The position numbers were made by a program, and so were the translations under genes. DNA of 61,212 nt. Source: Acidimicrobiia bacterium (GTDB lineage: Bacteria > Actinomycetota > Acidimicrobiia > Spongiisociales > UBA5794). The notes beneath the pieces are model-generated. The model was not told the DNA's origin. It was given only the letters and a program-made list of their open reading frames with translations, and searched no databases. The DNA is taken from assembly GCA_030065575.1 (NCBI GenBank), contig JASJDZ010000013.1:1-61212 (forward strand). Direction: 5' to 3'. This document shows positions 34,717 through 42,532 of the stretch, piece by piece (position 1 is the first letter of the stretch; each line of letters starts with the position of its first letter).

Positions 34717-35964
34717 GTGAAGAGACTGCTAGTGCTGGGAGCGGGAACGGCCGGAACAATGGTCGCCAACAAGCTTCGCCCCCGTCTCGATGAGCGCGAT
34801 TGGAAGATCACGCTCGTCGATCAGGACGAAACGCACTATTACCAACCAGGTTTCCTTTTCCTCCCCTTCGGTACCTACAAGCGTGAGGAACTCGAGAAGC
34901 CCAAGCGGCGCTTCATGCCGGCCGGCGTCGAGTTGATCATGGGCGAGATCGATCTGGTCGATCCAGAGAAGAACGAAGTCAAGCTTGCTGACGGCACCGA
35001 ACTGCCTTACGACTACCTGATCATCGCGACCGGCACCCATCCCACCCCGGAAGAGACCCCCGGCCTCGGGCCCGATGACGATGAGTGGTACAAGTCGGTT
35101 TTCGATTTCTACACGATCGAAGGTGCTGAAGCCCTCGCCGAGAAGTTGGAGACCTGGGAAGGTGGCAAGCTGGTCGTCAACATCATCGAGATGCCGATCA
35201 AGTGCCCGGTAGCACCGTTGGAGTTCACATTCCTGGCCGACTCGTTCTTCGCTGAGCGGGGCATGCGTGACTCCGTCGAGATCGAATACGTCACTCCCCT
35301 ACCCGGCGCCTTCACCAAGCCGGTTGCAGCCCGCTATCTCGGCGACATGCTCGTAGATCGCAAGATCGGCCTGGAAGGCGACTTCTTTCTCGAGCGGGTC
35401 GACACTGACAACAACCAGCTCGTTTCCTACGACGAGAGGGAGGTCGACTACGACATCCTGGTAACCGTTCCCGTCAACATGGGAGCGGAATACATCGGTC
35501 GCTCTGGTCTTGGCGATGAGTTGCGGCACGTCCCCGTCGACAAGCACAACTTCCTGTCGACGAAGCATGACAACATCTTTGCAATCGGGGACGCGGCTTC
35601 GCTGCCGACATCGAAAGCAGGCTCGGTTGCCCACTTCGCAGTGGACATCTTCACGGAGAACTTCCTCGACTACATCGACGACAAGCCGATGCGGGAGAAG
35701 TTCGACGGCCACGCCAATTGCTTCATCGAATCCGGTCGCGGCAAGGGGATGTTGATCGACTTCAACTACGACACCGAGCCTCTGCCCGGCAAGTACCCAC
35801 TACCGGGCGTCGGTCCGTTCTCGCTCTTGCAGGAGACCGAGGCCAACCACTGGGGCAAACTCATGTTCAAGTGGGTCTATTGGAACGTTCTGCTCGAAGG
35901 CAGGGCCATGCCGATCCCGGCGCTCATGTCGATGGCAGGCAAGATCCGCGAGGAGGTGAAATGA
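34717..35964 (+). CDS. sqr: Sulfide:quinone oxidoreductase-like flavoprotein
   Basis: The 415-residue protein has the FAD dinucleotide motif LVLGAGTAGTMVANKL, DYLIIATGTHPTP, and NIFAIGDAASLPTSKAGSVAHF near the C-terminus. Cys163 (IKCPVAPLE) and Cys335 (NCFIESG) match the two redox Cys nearest FAD in sulfide:quinone oxidoreductases. The Cys near residue 128 of classical enzymes is absent. It should oxidise sulfide to sulfane sulfur with electrons to quinone. GTG 34717 follows AAGGAGA. It overlaps the DUF1641 gene by 4 bases. Confidence 0.85.
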   Translation: MKRLLVLGAGTAGTMVANKLRPRLDERDWKITLVDQDETHYYQPGFLFLPFGTYKREELEKPKRRFMPAGVELIMGEIDLVDPEKNEVKLADGTELPYDYLIIATGTHPTPEETPGLGPDDDEWYKSVFDFYTIEGAEALAEKLETWEGGKLVVNIIEMPIKCPVAPLEFTFLADSFFAERGMRDSVEIEYVTPLPGAFTKPVAARYLGDMLVDRKIGLEGDFFLERVDTDNNQLVSYDEREVDYDILVTVPVNMGAEYIGRSGLGDELRHVPVDKHNFLSTKHDNIFAIGDAASLPTSKAGSVAHFAVDIFTENFLDYIDDKPMREKFDGHANCFIESGRGKGMLIDFNYDTEPLPGKYPLPGVGPFSLLQETEANHWGKLMFKWVYWNVLLEGRAMPIPALMSMAGKIREEVK

Positions 35965-36701
35965 CCACCACTCAGGCCCCACCCGCCGATCTCGAGGCCA
36001 AGATCGACGCGCTCACCGAGCAGGTTGCCTTCCTGACCGAAGAAGCGCGGCTGGCGAGGCGGCGTCGCGAGGTCTGGAGCGACCTCCAGGCTGATGTGAT
36101 GCCGATCGCAGGCGACGTGCTCGAGGTTCTGGAACGCGAGCTCGAAGAACTGAGCGCAGACGTCACTCTGACCGACCTGGGCGATCTGGTTCGTCGCTTC
36201 GTGAGGGTCGCACCCATCCTGGACCAGGGACTTCGCTATCTCGAGATGGGCGCCGAACTGTTCTCAGACATGATGCCGCTCACCGAACACGCTGTTGACG
36301 TCGCGACAGATCGCCTCGTCGCGCTCGACCAGAAGGGCTACTTCGGGTTTGCCAAGAGCAGCTTGCAGGTGGTTGATCGCATCGTCACCGAGTTCTCCGA
36401 GGAAGATGTTGATGCCCTCGGCGACAACGTTGTCCTGATCCTCGAGACCATCAAAGAGATGACCCAACCCGATGTCATGGCTGCGCTCTATCACATGATC
36501 GAAGCCGTCCAGCGGCAGCAGAAGCTCATCGCCGCCGAACCCGAGGAACCGCCGAGTCTCTTCCATCTGCTCCGCAAGATGCGCGATCCGGAGATAAGGC
36601 GTGGGCTCGGCAGAGCGCTCAACACGTTGAGTGCCGTCGCCGAGGTCGACACAACCAAGCCCGTGCAGTTCGAAAACCGCAAGAATCAAGAAAGCAAATA
36701 G
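35961..36701 (+). CDS. DUF1641 protein, partner of SQR-like oxidoreductase
   Basis: The 246-residue, mainly helical protein has a coiled-coil-like N-terminus (LEAKIDALTEQVAFLTEEAR) and the DUF1641 core (LGDLVRRFVRVAPILDQGLR, GYFGFAKSSLQVVDRIVTEF, LLRKMRDPEIRRGLGRALNT). DUF1641 genes are commonly adjacent to SQR-like flavoproteins in archaea and actinobacteria and in formate dehydrogenase loci; the protein has no known catalytic activity. ATG 35961 overlaps the sqr stop (ATGA). It may anchor or chaperone the flavoprotein. Confidence 0.85.
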   Translation: MTTTQAPPADLEAKIDALTEQVAFLTEEARLARRRREVWSDLQADVMPIAGDVLEVLERELEELSADVTLTDLGDLVRRFVRVAPILDQGLRYLEMGAELFSDMMPLTEHAVDVATDRLVALDQKGYFGFAKSSLQVVDRIVTEFSEEDVDALGDNVVLILETIKEMTQPDVMAALYHMIEAVQRQQKLIAAEPEEPPSLFHLLRKMRDPEIRRGLGRALNTLSAVAEVDTTKPVQFENRKNQESK

Positions 36702-36712
36702 GAGGAGGCGCA

Positions 36713-37027
36713 ATGCCCACGACAACCATCGCCGGAGCTGAAGTCCAGGTAGACGAAGAAGGCTTCATGACGGCGTACGACGAATGGAACGAGGAGATCG
36801 CCAAAGCCCTCGCCGGCAACATCGGCATCGAGCTGACCGACGATCACTGGCAGGTAATCAAGTTCCTTCGCGAGGACTACCAAGAACAGGGCGAGACCCC
36901 GATGTTGCGCCGTGTCTCCAACGTCGGTGGTGTTCCCACCAAGCAGCTGTTCCAGCTGTTCCCGAAAAAGCCGGCCAAGAAGATGTCCTACATCGCCGGT
37001 GTTCCGAAGCCGCAGGGCTGCGTCTGA
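36713..37027 (+). CDS. DsrC/TusE-like sulfur carrier, single conserved Cys
   Basis: The 104-residue protein is a DsrC/TusE family sulfur carrier: VDEEGFMTAYDEWNEEIAKA, LTDDHWQVIKFLREDY, and the flexible C-terminal arm IAGVPKPQGCV with penultimate Cys103. Full DsrC proteins carry a second Cys eleven residues earlier; here that place is Ser92. This is the pattern of TusE-type proteins, which pass a persulfide but cannot form the internal trisulfide-related disulfide of sulfite reductase systems. GGAGGAG precedes ATG 36713. Confidence 0.9.
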   Translation: MPTTTIAGAEVQVDEEGFMTAYDEWNEEIAKALAGNIGIELTDDHWQVIKFLREDYQEQGETPMLRRVSNVGGVPTKQLFQLFPKKPAKKMSYIAGVPKPQGCV

Positions 37028-37057
37028 TCCAGGCCGCGAACCAACACAGGAGTAGAA

Positions 37058-37573
37058 ATGACATTTGTTCCCGACTTCGGAGATGACGACAGCGATCGCA
37101 AGATCTGCTTCATCGCCTCGAAGGGCACCCTAGATATGGTGTACCCCTCGCTGATCATGGCCAACGCGGCCCTCGGTGAGGGCATCGAGACCCACATCTT
37201 CTTCACCTTCTGGGGCATGGACATCGTCACCAAGAAGCACATGGACGATCTTCAGTTCACGTGGCTCGGCAATACCGCCATGCACCCCCCGGGTGGCAGC
37301 AAGATCCATATGCCACAAGGTCTGGCGGGCCTGCCCGGGATGACGGCGATGGCAACCAAGATGATGAAGAAGCAGATCGCCGACCTGGATGTGCCCGAGG
37401 TTCCCGAGATGGTGCAGATGATCGCCGACGCCGGCGGCCACCTGTGGGCCTGCAAGATGTCCGTCGACATGATGGGCCTGACCAAGGACGACATGATCCC
37501 GGAAGTTGAGGACATAATCTCGGCGACCGACTTCATCGAGCTCTCCGAGGGAGCCCAGGTGATCTTCACCTAG
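37058..37573 (+). CDS. DsrE/DsrF/DsrH-like sulfurtransferase (DsrE2-type)
   Basis: The 171-residue protein has KICFIASKGTLDMVYPSLIM, IETHIFFTFWGMDIV, and WACKMSVDMMGLTKDDM, where Cys132 is the likely persulfide carrier. The Met-rich middle (HMPQGLAGLPGMTAMATKMM) is usual in this subgroup. Such proteins hand sulfane sulfur between SQR products and TusA/DsrC-type carriers. ATG 37058 follows CAGGAG. A hairpin lies after the stop, so the core operon may end here. Confidence 0.88.
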   Translation: MTFVPDFGDDDSDRKICFIASKGTLDMVYPSLIMANAALGEGIETHIFFTFWGMDIVTKKHMDDLQFTWLGNTAMHPPGGSKIHMPQGLAGLPGMTAMATKMMKKQIADLDVPEVPEMVQMIADAGGHLWACKMSVDMMGLTKDDMIPEVEDIISATDFIELSEGAQVIFT

Positions 37574-37598
37574 GATCCGACCCGGCGATCCAAAGACT

Positions 37599-37624
37599 GG
37601 ACGGGGCCTGTACGGGCCCCGTCC
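37599..37624 (+). terminator. Hairpin between DsrE-like and DUF302 genes
   Basis: GGACGGGGCC (37599-37608) pairs with GGCCCCGTCC (37615-37624) across a 6-base loop. There is no T tract after it, so it may attenuate rather than end transcription into the DUF302 gene 24 bases on. Confidence 0.45.
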
Positions 37625-37647
37625 CTCTGCAAGCATCAGGAGCTGTC

Positions 37648-38040
37648 ATGTCCACCTATTCCTTTGCAACTACCACCCCGGGACCGCTCGACGAAGCGAG
37701 ACAACGTGTTATCGACGCGCTCGCCGAGCAGGGATTTGGGGTCCTCACCGAAATCAACGTTGCCGCAACGATGAAGAAGAAGCTGGATGTCGATGTCGAT
37801 CCGTACGTGATTCTCGGTGCCTGCAATCCCCCACTTGCCCATCAGGCGCTCACCGCAGAGCCCAGCATCGGCGTCTTACTCCCATGCAATGTGGTGCTGC
37901 GAAGCACGGGCGATGACGTCACAGTCGAGTTCATGGACCCTGAGGCTGTACTCACCCTGGTCGATCGTGAGGGCGTTGCCGACATTGCCGCCGAGGTGCG
38001 CGGTCGCCTCGAAGCCGTTCGCGAGGCAGTCGCAGGCTAG
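37648..38040 (+). CDS. DUF302 protein
   Basis: The 130-residue protein has the DUF302 pattern: LDEARQRVIDALAEQGFGVL, EINVAATMKKKLDVD, ILGACNPPLAHQAL, IGVLLPCNVVLRSTGDD and VEFMDPEAVL. The family is widely associated with sulfur-oxidising or low-oxygen gene sets; its reaction is unknown, though the paired Cys (ACNPP and PCNVV) could be redox or metal active. CAGGAG precedes ATG 37648. It probably belongs to the sulfur module. Confidence 0.85.
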   Translation: MSTYSFATTTPGPLDEARQRVIDALAEQGFGVLTEINVAATMKKKLDVDVDPYVILGACNPPLAHQALTAEPSIGVLLPCNVVLRSTGDDVTVEFMDPEAVLTLVDREGVADIAAEVRGRLEAVREAVAG

Positions 38041-38073
38041 AAGCAAGCCCGCTACCGGGTTACGCTGATAGGC

Positions 38074-38451
38074 GAGTCGAGGGGACACCCGCGTCCGGTC
38101 CGCCGGCCGAGGAAAGTCCGGACTCCACAGGGCACGGTGCTGGGTAACACCCAGGCGGGGCAACCCGATGGAAAGTGCAACAGAGAGCAGACCGCCCGCG
38201 CGAGCCGTCTATGCGGCCAGCGCGGGTAAGGGTGAAACGGTGGTGTAAGAGACCACCAGCGCCGCGGGTGACTGCGGCGGCTAGGTAAACCCCACCCGGA
38301 GCAAGGCCAAGCAGGGAGCGAGTCGCCCGCTCGTCAATCCCAGGTAGGCCGCAAGAGCTCGAGCAGCAATGCCGGGCCTAGATAGATGGGTGTCGGTCTG
38401 TCGTGGCCCTTGGTCACGACAGAGCACAGAATCCGGCTTACACCTCGACTC
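38074..38451 (+). ncRNA. rnpB: RNase P RNA, bacterial class A
   Basis: This is the catalytic RNA of RNase P, which trims tRNA 5' ends. The hallmark GAGGAAAGTCCGGACTCC lies near 38110, with AGAGAGCAGACCGCC near 38180, GGTAAGGGTGAAACGGTG near 38223 and GGTAAACCCC near 38284. The ends GAGTCGAGG (38074-38082) and CCTCGACTC (38443-38451) pair as P1, which fixes the boundaries. A strong terminator follows. Confidence 0.96.
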
Positions 38452-38456
38452 ATAGG

Positions 38457-38485
38457 AAGGAGCCCCCGGTTCGGGGGCTCCTTTC
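38457..38485 (+). terminator. Rho-independent terminator of rnpB
   Basis: AAGGAGCCCCCG (38457-38468) pairs with CGGGGGCTCCTT (38472-38483) with a GTT loop, followed by one more T. It lies 6 bases after the P1 helix of RNase P RNA. Confidence 0.85.
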
Positions 38486-38508
38486 GATCTCCGCCTGCTG
38501 TGAACCGA

Positions 38509-39366
38509 CTATTCGTCTCCCCAACCGCTGACTACGGCATAGGCACCCGACGAGGCAGTCCCCTCGTCGGAATGGGGCTGCAACATGGCCAGGAACGCCG
38601 CACGCGGGCTCTGACCGTTGGAGAGCGGCTCCAGCGTGATGCCAACTCTCAACTCTGCCCCGGAGGGGTGGACGAACCGGAGGATGATCTCCTCGAGATC
38701 CTCGTCCTCTTTTTCGATGGCGCTGCGCCAACGATCCATGTCCGCCGGATGGCACATCGCCACGAGCGGAACTCCAATGACCTCGGCAAGAGGCAGACCG
38801 AGCATGTCCGCTGCGTCCTCCTCCGCAAACATGACAGCACCTTCGGCATCGAGAATGGCGACCGCGGTCGGGCCGATTGCCGTGTCCGGTGGACCTTCCG
38901 CTTCCGGGGCGGGGGCAGCGACCGGGACCGGGCCTGTCTCGCCGTCACCGGATCGGCTTTCCGAATGGTGCCTCTGGATGGCAAGTTGCACCGAGCGGGC
39001 CAGCGCATCGGCCGTCACGGTGCCCTTGACCAGGTAGTCCTGGGCCCCACGGCGCACGGCTCGCAGGGCAAGATGATCATCCTTGTGGGCGCTGAGCACG
39101 ACAATAGGAACGTGCGGTGCATTCACCAGCAGCGAATCGACGGCTTCGAGGCCGTCTGCATCGGGCAAAACTAGATCAAGAAGAACGCAATCTGGCGGCG
39201 ATTCGTCGATTGCCTCGAGGGCCGATTCGAGCCTCTTGACATGACGGACAGGAGCTTCGTCACCCCACGCCTCGCTCAGCATCGTCAACACGAGGCGCGC
39301 ATGAAGGGTGTTGTCTTCCACCACCAGCAGGTCTGGCGGGCCTCCACTCGTCTGTTCTTGTTCCAT
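38509..39366 (-). CDS. Response regulator with receiver and PAS-like domain
   Basis: The 285-residue protein has a receiver domain (LLVVEDNTLHARLVLTML, phosphoacceptor Asp in CVLLDLVLPDADG, VVLSAHKD, DYLVKG) and a PAS-like domain (about 165-265: TAVAILDAEGAVMFAEEDAA, MLGLPLAEVIGVPL). No DNA-binding or enzymatic output domain is visible, so it may act by protein contacts. No histidine kinase is adjacent; the orphan PAS kinase at 48376 is one possible partner. The upstream gap 39367-39569 contains an imperfect hairpin. Confidence 0.85.
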   Translation of the reverse strand: MEQEQTSGGPPDLLVVEDNTLHARLVLTMLSEAWGDEAPVRHVKRLESALEAIDESPPDCVLLDLVLPDADGLEAVDSLLVNAPHVPIVVLSAHKDDHLALRAVRRGAQDYLVKGTVTADALARSVQLAIQRHHSESRSGDGETGPVPVAAPAPEAEGPPDTAIGPTAVAILDAEGAVMFAEEDAADMLGLPLAEVIGVPLVAMCHPADMDRWRSAIEKEDEDLEEIILRFVHPSGAELRVGITLEPLSNGQSPRAAFLAMLQPHSDEGTASSGAYAVVSGWGDE

Positions 39367-39569
39367 TATTTGTGGGCCCTCCGGATGAATGCGCCTTCGG
39401 ATGATTCGGCCACTTGAGCCGCTCCCTTGAGTACTAGTCCGCTCGGCGCCACGATAAGGCGTCGGCGACTAGCCATCGCTCGCCAACCGCACTCGCTGTC
39501 ATCACTTCTGCGACGCCGAACGGGCGTTGCTGTCGCCCTATCCTGACTGAGAACGGCGAAAGGACCACA

Positions 39570-40559
39570 GTGACGAAATTCGGATACTTCTGCGGCCACG
39601 AGCAGTGGCAACCGGAGACACTTGTCGAGCATGCCGTGCTGGCCGAGAAGGCGGGATTCGACTTCGTCGTGGTCTCCGAGCACTTCCATCCGTGGGTGGA
39701 CGACAACTCAGCTTCTGGCTACGCATTCTCAACCATCGGTGCTATTGCCCAGGCAACGGAGAGAGTCCACATCGCAACCGGAGTCACCACTCCCCTGTTC
39801 AGGTATCACCCGGCCGTCGTAGCCCAGGCGGCTGCGACCATGGACCGCCTTTCGGGGGGACGATTCCATCTTGGCGTTGGAACCGGCGAGAACCTGAACG
39901 AAGGACCGTTGGGCTACCCGTTCCCCAAGTACGCCGAGCGGGCCGCCCGGATGGCGGAGGCGCTGCAGATAATGCGCCGGCTGCTAGACGGCGAGAAACT
40001 CGACTACTCAGGCGAGTACTACCAGACCGATCGTGCCAGGCTCTACAGCCCGCCGCTCGGCCCCGTTCCGATCTGGCTTGCAGCCGGAGGTCCGAAGTCG
40101 GCTGCGCTCGCAGCACGACTCGCCGACGGGATTATCACCAGCGTCAAGGAGCCCGCCGTGACCTTCGAGCGGGTCATCGACCCGGCGGCCACCGCGGCGG
40201 CGGAAGCCGGAAGAAAGTCTCTGCCCGTACTGGCCTCGCGCTGGTCGGTGCGCTCCACCGATGAGGATGAGGCATGGGAGGCGTTGCTGCCCTGGCGTGG
40301 CCTGCGTGCCCCGGGTCGGTTGGAGGCCGTTGACCCAGCGGTGCTCCGCGAACGTGCCGACTCGATGGATCGCGCCGAGATCCTGAGTCGATACTCATTG
40401 GTGGCATCCCCCGAGGACTACGTCGAGGTCTACTCACCGTTGGTGACCGAGATCGGTGCAGACGTTGTGACCATCCAAACCACGTCGCTCCAGCAGACCG
40501 AGACCATCGCCATGCTCGGGGCTGAAGTCCTCCCCGCCTTGCGGGCGCTCAAGGGGTAG
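39570..40559 (+). CDS. F420-dependent glucose-6-phosphate dehydrogenase-like oxidoreductase
   Basis: The 329-residue luciferase-like monooxygenase-fold protein resembles the FGD/TIGR03557 group that uses deazaflavin F420: KFGYFCGHEQWQPETLVEHA, DFVVVSEHFHPWVDDN, HIATGVTTPLFRYHPAVVAQ, LGVGTGENLNE and PVPIWLAAGGPKSAALAAR. F420 use is inferred from the family. GTG 39570 follows AAAGGA. It overlaps the convergent lipoprotein gene by 11 bases. Confidence 0.85.
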   Translation: MTKFGYFCGHEQWQPETLVEHAVLAEKAGFDFVVVSEHFHPWVDDNSASGYAFSTIGAIAQATERVHIATGVTTPLFRYHPAVVAQAAATMDRLSGGRFHLGVGTGENLNEGPLGYPFPKYAERAARMAEALQIMRRLLDGEKLDYSGEYYQTDRARLYSPPLGPVPIWLAAGGPKSAALAARLADGIITSVKEPAVTFERVIDPAATAAAEAGRKSLPVLASRWSVRSTDEDEAWEALLPWRGLRAPGRLEAVDPAVLRERADSMDRAEILSRYSLVASPEDYVEVYSPLVTEIGADVVTIQTTSLQQTETIAMLGAEVLPALRALKG

Positions 40560-41208
40560 CAGACTCAGCCAGCTGTCGTATGTATTCGGCCTCGAACTGC
40601 AGGCGAGTGTTGGCCGGATCCAGGGACAGCGCTGCGTCCAACCCCGGAGCAACGAAGTCGCGGTAGGCCGCAGCGATGACCTCCCCGCTGGCACCATCGA
40701 CAGCGGAATCCAGGTACTGGCTGAGCGGGCCGATCAGTGAGGGCCCGATTGTGCCGGGGAAGTCGACCTGCCATCCCGCGTCGGTCTCCCGCAGGATCAC
40801 CCGACCTGACCCGTCACCGCCATCAAGTGCGACCGCGGTGAACCCCGACGTAGCGAGCGCCAACGGCTCTCCGACCGCCAGATCGGATAGAGCAATCCCG
40901 CTGAACAAGGCGAAGTCGTCCCGAAACTGCGACCAGTACTCACTCCGGAGCGCGTCCGACATCCCCGACTCGAGCAGAGCGACGAGCTCATCAGAACGCA
41001 GATTGCTCTCGACGCCGGCAATCACGGCCAGCCCACGGGGCTCAACCAGCCTTGCCAGCGCAGCGGCATCGCCGGTCGCTGCTGCCTGGAGCCATTCGGC
41101 CGCCACCGCAGCGGGATCGGCTTGGGCAGGAGTCGAAGTCGCAACGGGTTCGCTGCCGGAACAGGCGGCGACCGCCAGCGCCATGGTCAACAGAAGGACA
41201 CGGGGCAT
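40549..41208 (-). CDS. Lipoprotein of unknown function
   Basis: The 219-residue protein has a lipoprotein signal (LLLTMALAVAACSGSEP, lipobox LAVAAC), a short Ala/Pro linker, and a domain with AAEWLQAAATGDAAALARLV at its start, which resembles DUF4878/NTF2-like folds. The middle is a beta-rich region and the end a helix (RLQFEAEYIRQLAES). ATG 41208 is chosen for the signal peptide; ATG 41238 is possible. Function unknown. Confidence 0.75.
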   Translation of the reverse strand: MPRVLLLTMALAVAACSGSEPVATSTPAQADPAAVAAEWLQAAATGDAAALARLVEPRGLAVIAGVESNLRSDELVALLESGMSDALRSEYWSQFRDDFALFSGIALSDLAVGEPLALATSGFTAVALDGGDGSGRVILRETDAGWQVDFPGTIGPSLIGPLSQYLDSAVDGASGEVIAAAYRDFVAPGLDAALSLDPANTRLQFEAEYIRQLAESATP

Positions 41209-41280
41209 CCGGGCAGGGTAACGGACATTGGGTTCCATCGGGCCGAACGGAATCCGGTTGCGCAGACCTACACTCGCCGT

Positions 41281-41640
41281 ATGTCCGTCCCGACCGCTCG
41301 TGCCCTCGCTATCGGCCTCACCGCCGGCATCGTAGGCGGATTGTTCGGTGTAGGTGGCGGGATCATCGTGGTCCCCGGCTTGGTGTTGTGGCTTGGCTTC
41401 ACCCAGCACCGAGCGTCGGGAACGTCGGTCGCAACGATCATTGCTTCTGCCGGCGCTGCCCTCATCGCATTTGCCCTGGACGGATCTGTTGACTGGTCGG
41501 CTGCGCCTGCCATCACACTGGGGGCCATCTTCGGCGCTGCGCTCGGGGCCCGATTGCTGCACCGCATCCCGGCCCGGAACTTGACCCGCGCGTTCTCGTT
41601 GCTGCTGTTCGTTGCTGCTCTCAGGATGATCCTGGCATGA
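41281..41640 (+). CDS. Half-size TauE/SafE-family membrane protein, first of pair
   Basis: The 119-residue protein has four hydrophobic helices and the TauE/SafE repeat signature GLFGVGGGIIVVPGLVLWLG followed by ASGTSVATIIASAGAA. Standard family members of about 250 residues contain this repeat twice; here it occurs once. The stop overlaps the next, similar gene by 4 bases (ATGA), so the pair probably forms a heterodimer equal to one full transporter of sulfite, sulfonate or another anion. Confidence 0.85.
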   Translation: MSVPTARALAIGLTAGIVGGLFGVGGGIIVVPGLVLWLGFTQHRASGTSVATIIASAGAALIAFALDGSVDWSAAPAITLGAIFGAALGARLLHRIPARNLTRAFSLLLFVAALRMILA

Positions 41641-41993
41641 TCGAGTTTCTCGCCTTTCTCGTCCTGGGGGTTGTCGTCGGGGTGATCGCCTCGACCCTCG
41701 GAGTTGGCGGCGGGGTTGTCTTCGTTCCTGCGCTCGTTGTGTTCTTTGGCTTCTCGCAGTACACCGCCCAGGGCACCTCTCTTGCGGTAATCGTGCCTAC
41801 TGCGATCGTCGGAGCCCTGGCCCATGGGCGCAGGGGAAGGGTGGATTGGCGGGTCGCCGGCCTCATCGCCTCCGGCGGCGTCGTCGGCGGGATTGCCGGA
41901 TCTACTCTTGCCCTATCTATCGACCCCGAGTTGCTGCGGCGTCTCTTCGCTGTTCTGCTGGTGGTGGTGGCAGTGAGGCTGATCAGCAGGTGA
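41637..41993 (+). CDS. Half-size TauE/SafE-family membrane protein, second of pair
   Basis: The 118-residue protein repeats the same plan: STLGVGGGVVFVPALVVFFG, QGTSLAVIVPTAIVGAL, and two further helices. It is about as long as its upstream partner and aligns with it over most of its length, pointing to a duplication without fusion, or to a split of a full gene. It overlaps the convergent gene at 41983 by 11 bases. Confidence 0.85.
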   Translation: MIEFLAFLVLGVVVGVIASTLGVGGGVVFVPALVVFFGFSQYTAQGTSLAVIVPTAIVGALAHGRRGRVDWRVAGLIASGGVVGGIAGSTLALSIDPELLRRLFAVLLVVVAVRLISR

Positions 41994-42525
41994 CGTCACC
42001 GTCAATCGGCACGTCGACACGCCCGGTCCGCAGGAACGCCAGCCGCTTCTCGCCATCACCGAGGCCGGCGGCTCTCCAGAGGTAGGCAACGTAGAGCAGA
42101 CCGACCAACTCCCCCAGCCACATCAAACGATTCCGTGCCAACGCTTCGAGGTAAGCAGACACCGTCTCGGGCCCTGCTGCGGAGAAGCCCCATCCGAAGA
42201 ACGGCCACCACAGTGTTTCCGGATCCAACCAGAGCGCGTCGAGAAGGATATGGAGGAAGAGCCCGATTGCGAGTGGCATCCACCTCTTGCGCGGGCGGCC
42301 CCGCCGAGTGGCCAGCACTACCGCCACCATGACCGCAGCAGCGACGATCAGGCCGTGGCTGACGAGTCGAACGCTGCCCAGGCTCTCATAGAAGAGAATA
42401 CCGATGGGGGTATCGATCAGATCGGGTAGCAGCGCGCCGAACACGAGCATGCGGAGGTCCATTCGATCGTCGCGGAAGGCGTAGCGCGCAAGGGCGATCG
42501 TGGCGCCGGTATGCCAGAAGAGCAC
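41983..42525 (-). CDS. Membrane-bound metal-dependent hydrolase family (YdjM/DUF457-like)
   Basis: The 180-residue protein has about four membrane helices and acidic/His pairs typical of the YdjM group: LFWHTGATIALARYAF, GALLPDLIDTPIG, LVSHGLIVAAAV and IGLFLHILLDALWLDPE. These may bind metal at the membrane face. The activity of the family is unproven. It lies 7 bases after the zinc-ribbon gene and may be its operon partner. Confidence 0.7.
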   Translation of the reverse strand: MLFWHTGATIALARYAFRDDRMDLRMLVFGALLPDLIDTPIGILFYESLGSVRLVSHGLIVAAAVMVAVVLATRRGRPRKRWMPLAIGLFLHILLDALWLDPETLWWPFFGWGFSAAGPETVSAYLEALARNRLMWLGELVGLLYVAYLWRAAGLGDGEKRLAFLRTGRVDVPIDGDVTC

Positions 42526-42532
42526 AGCCGGG

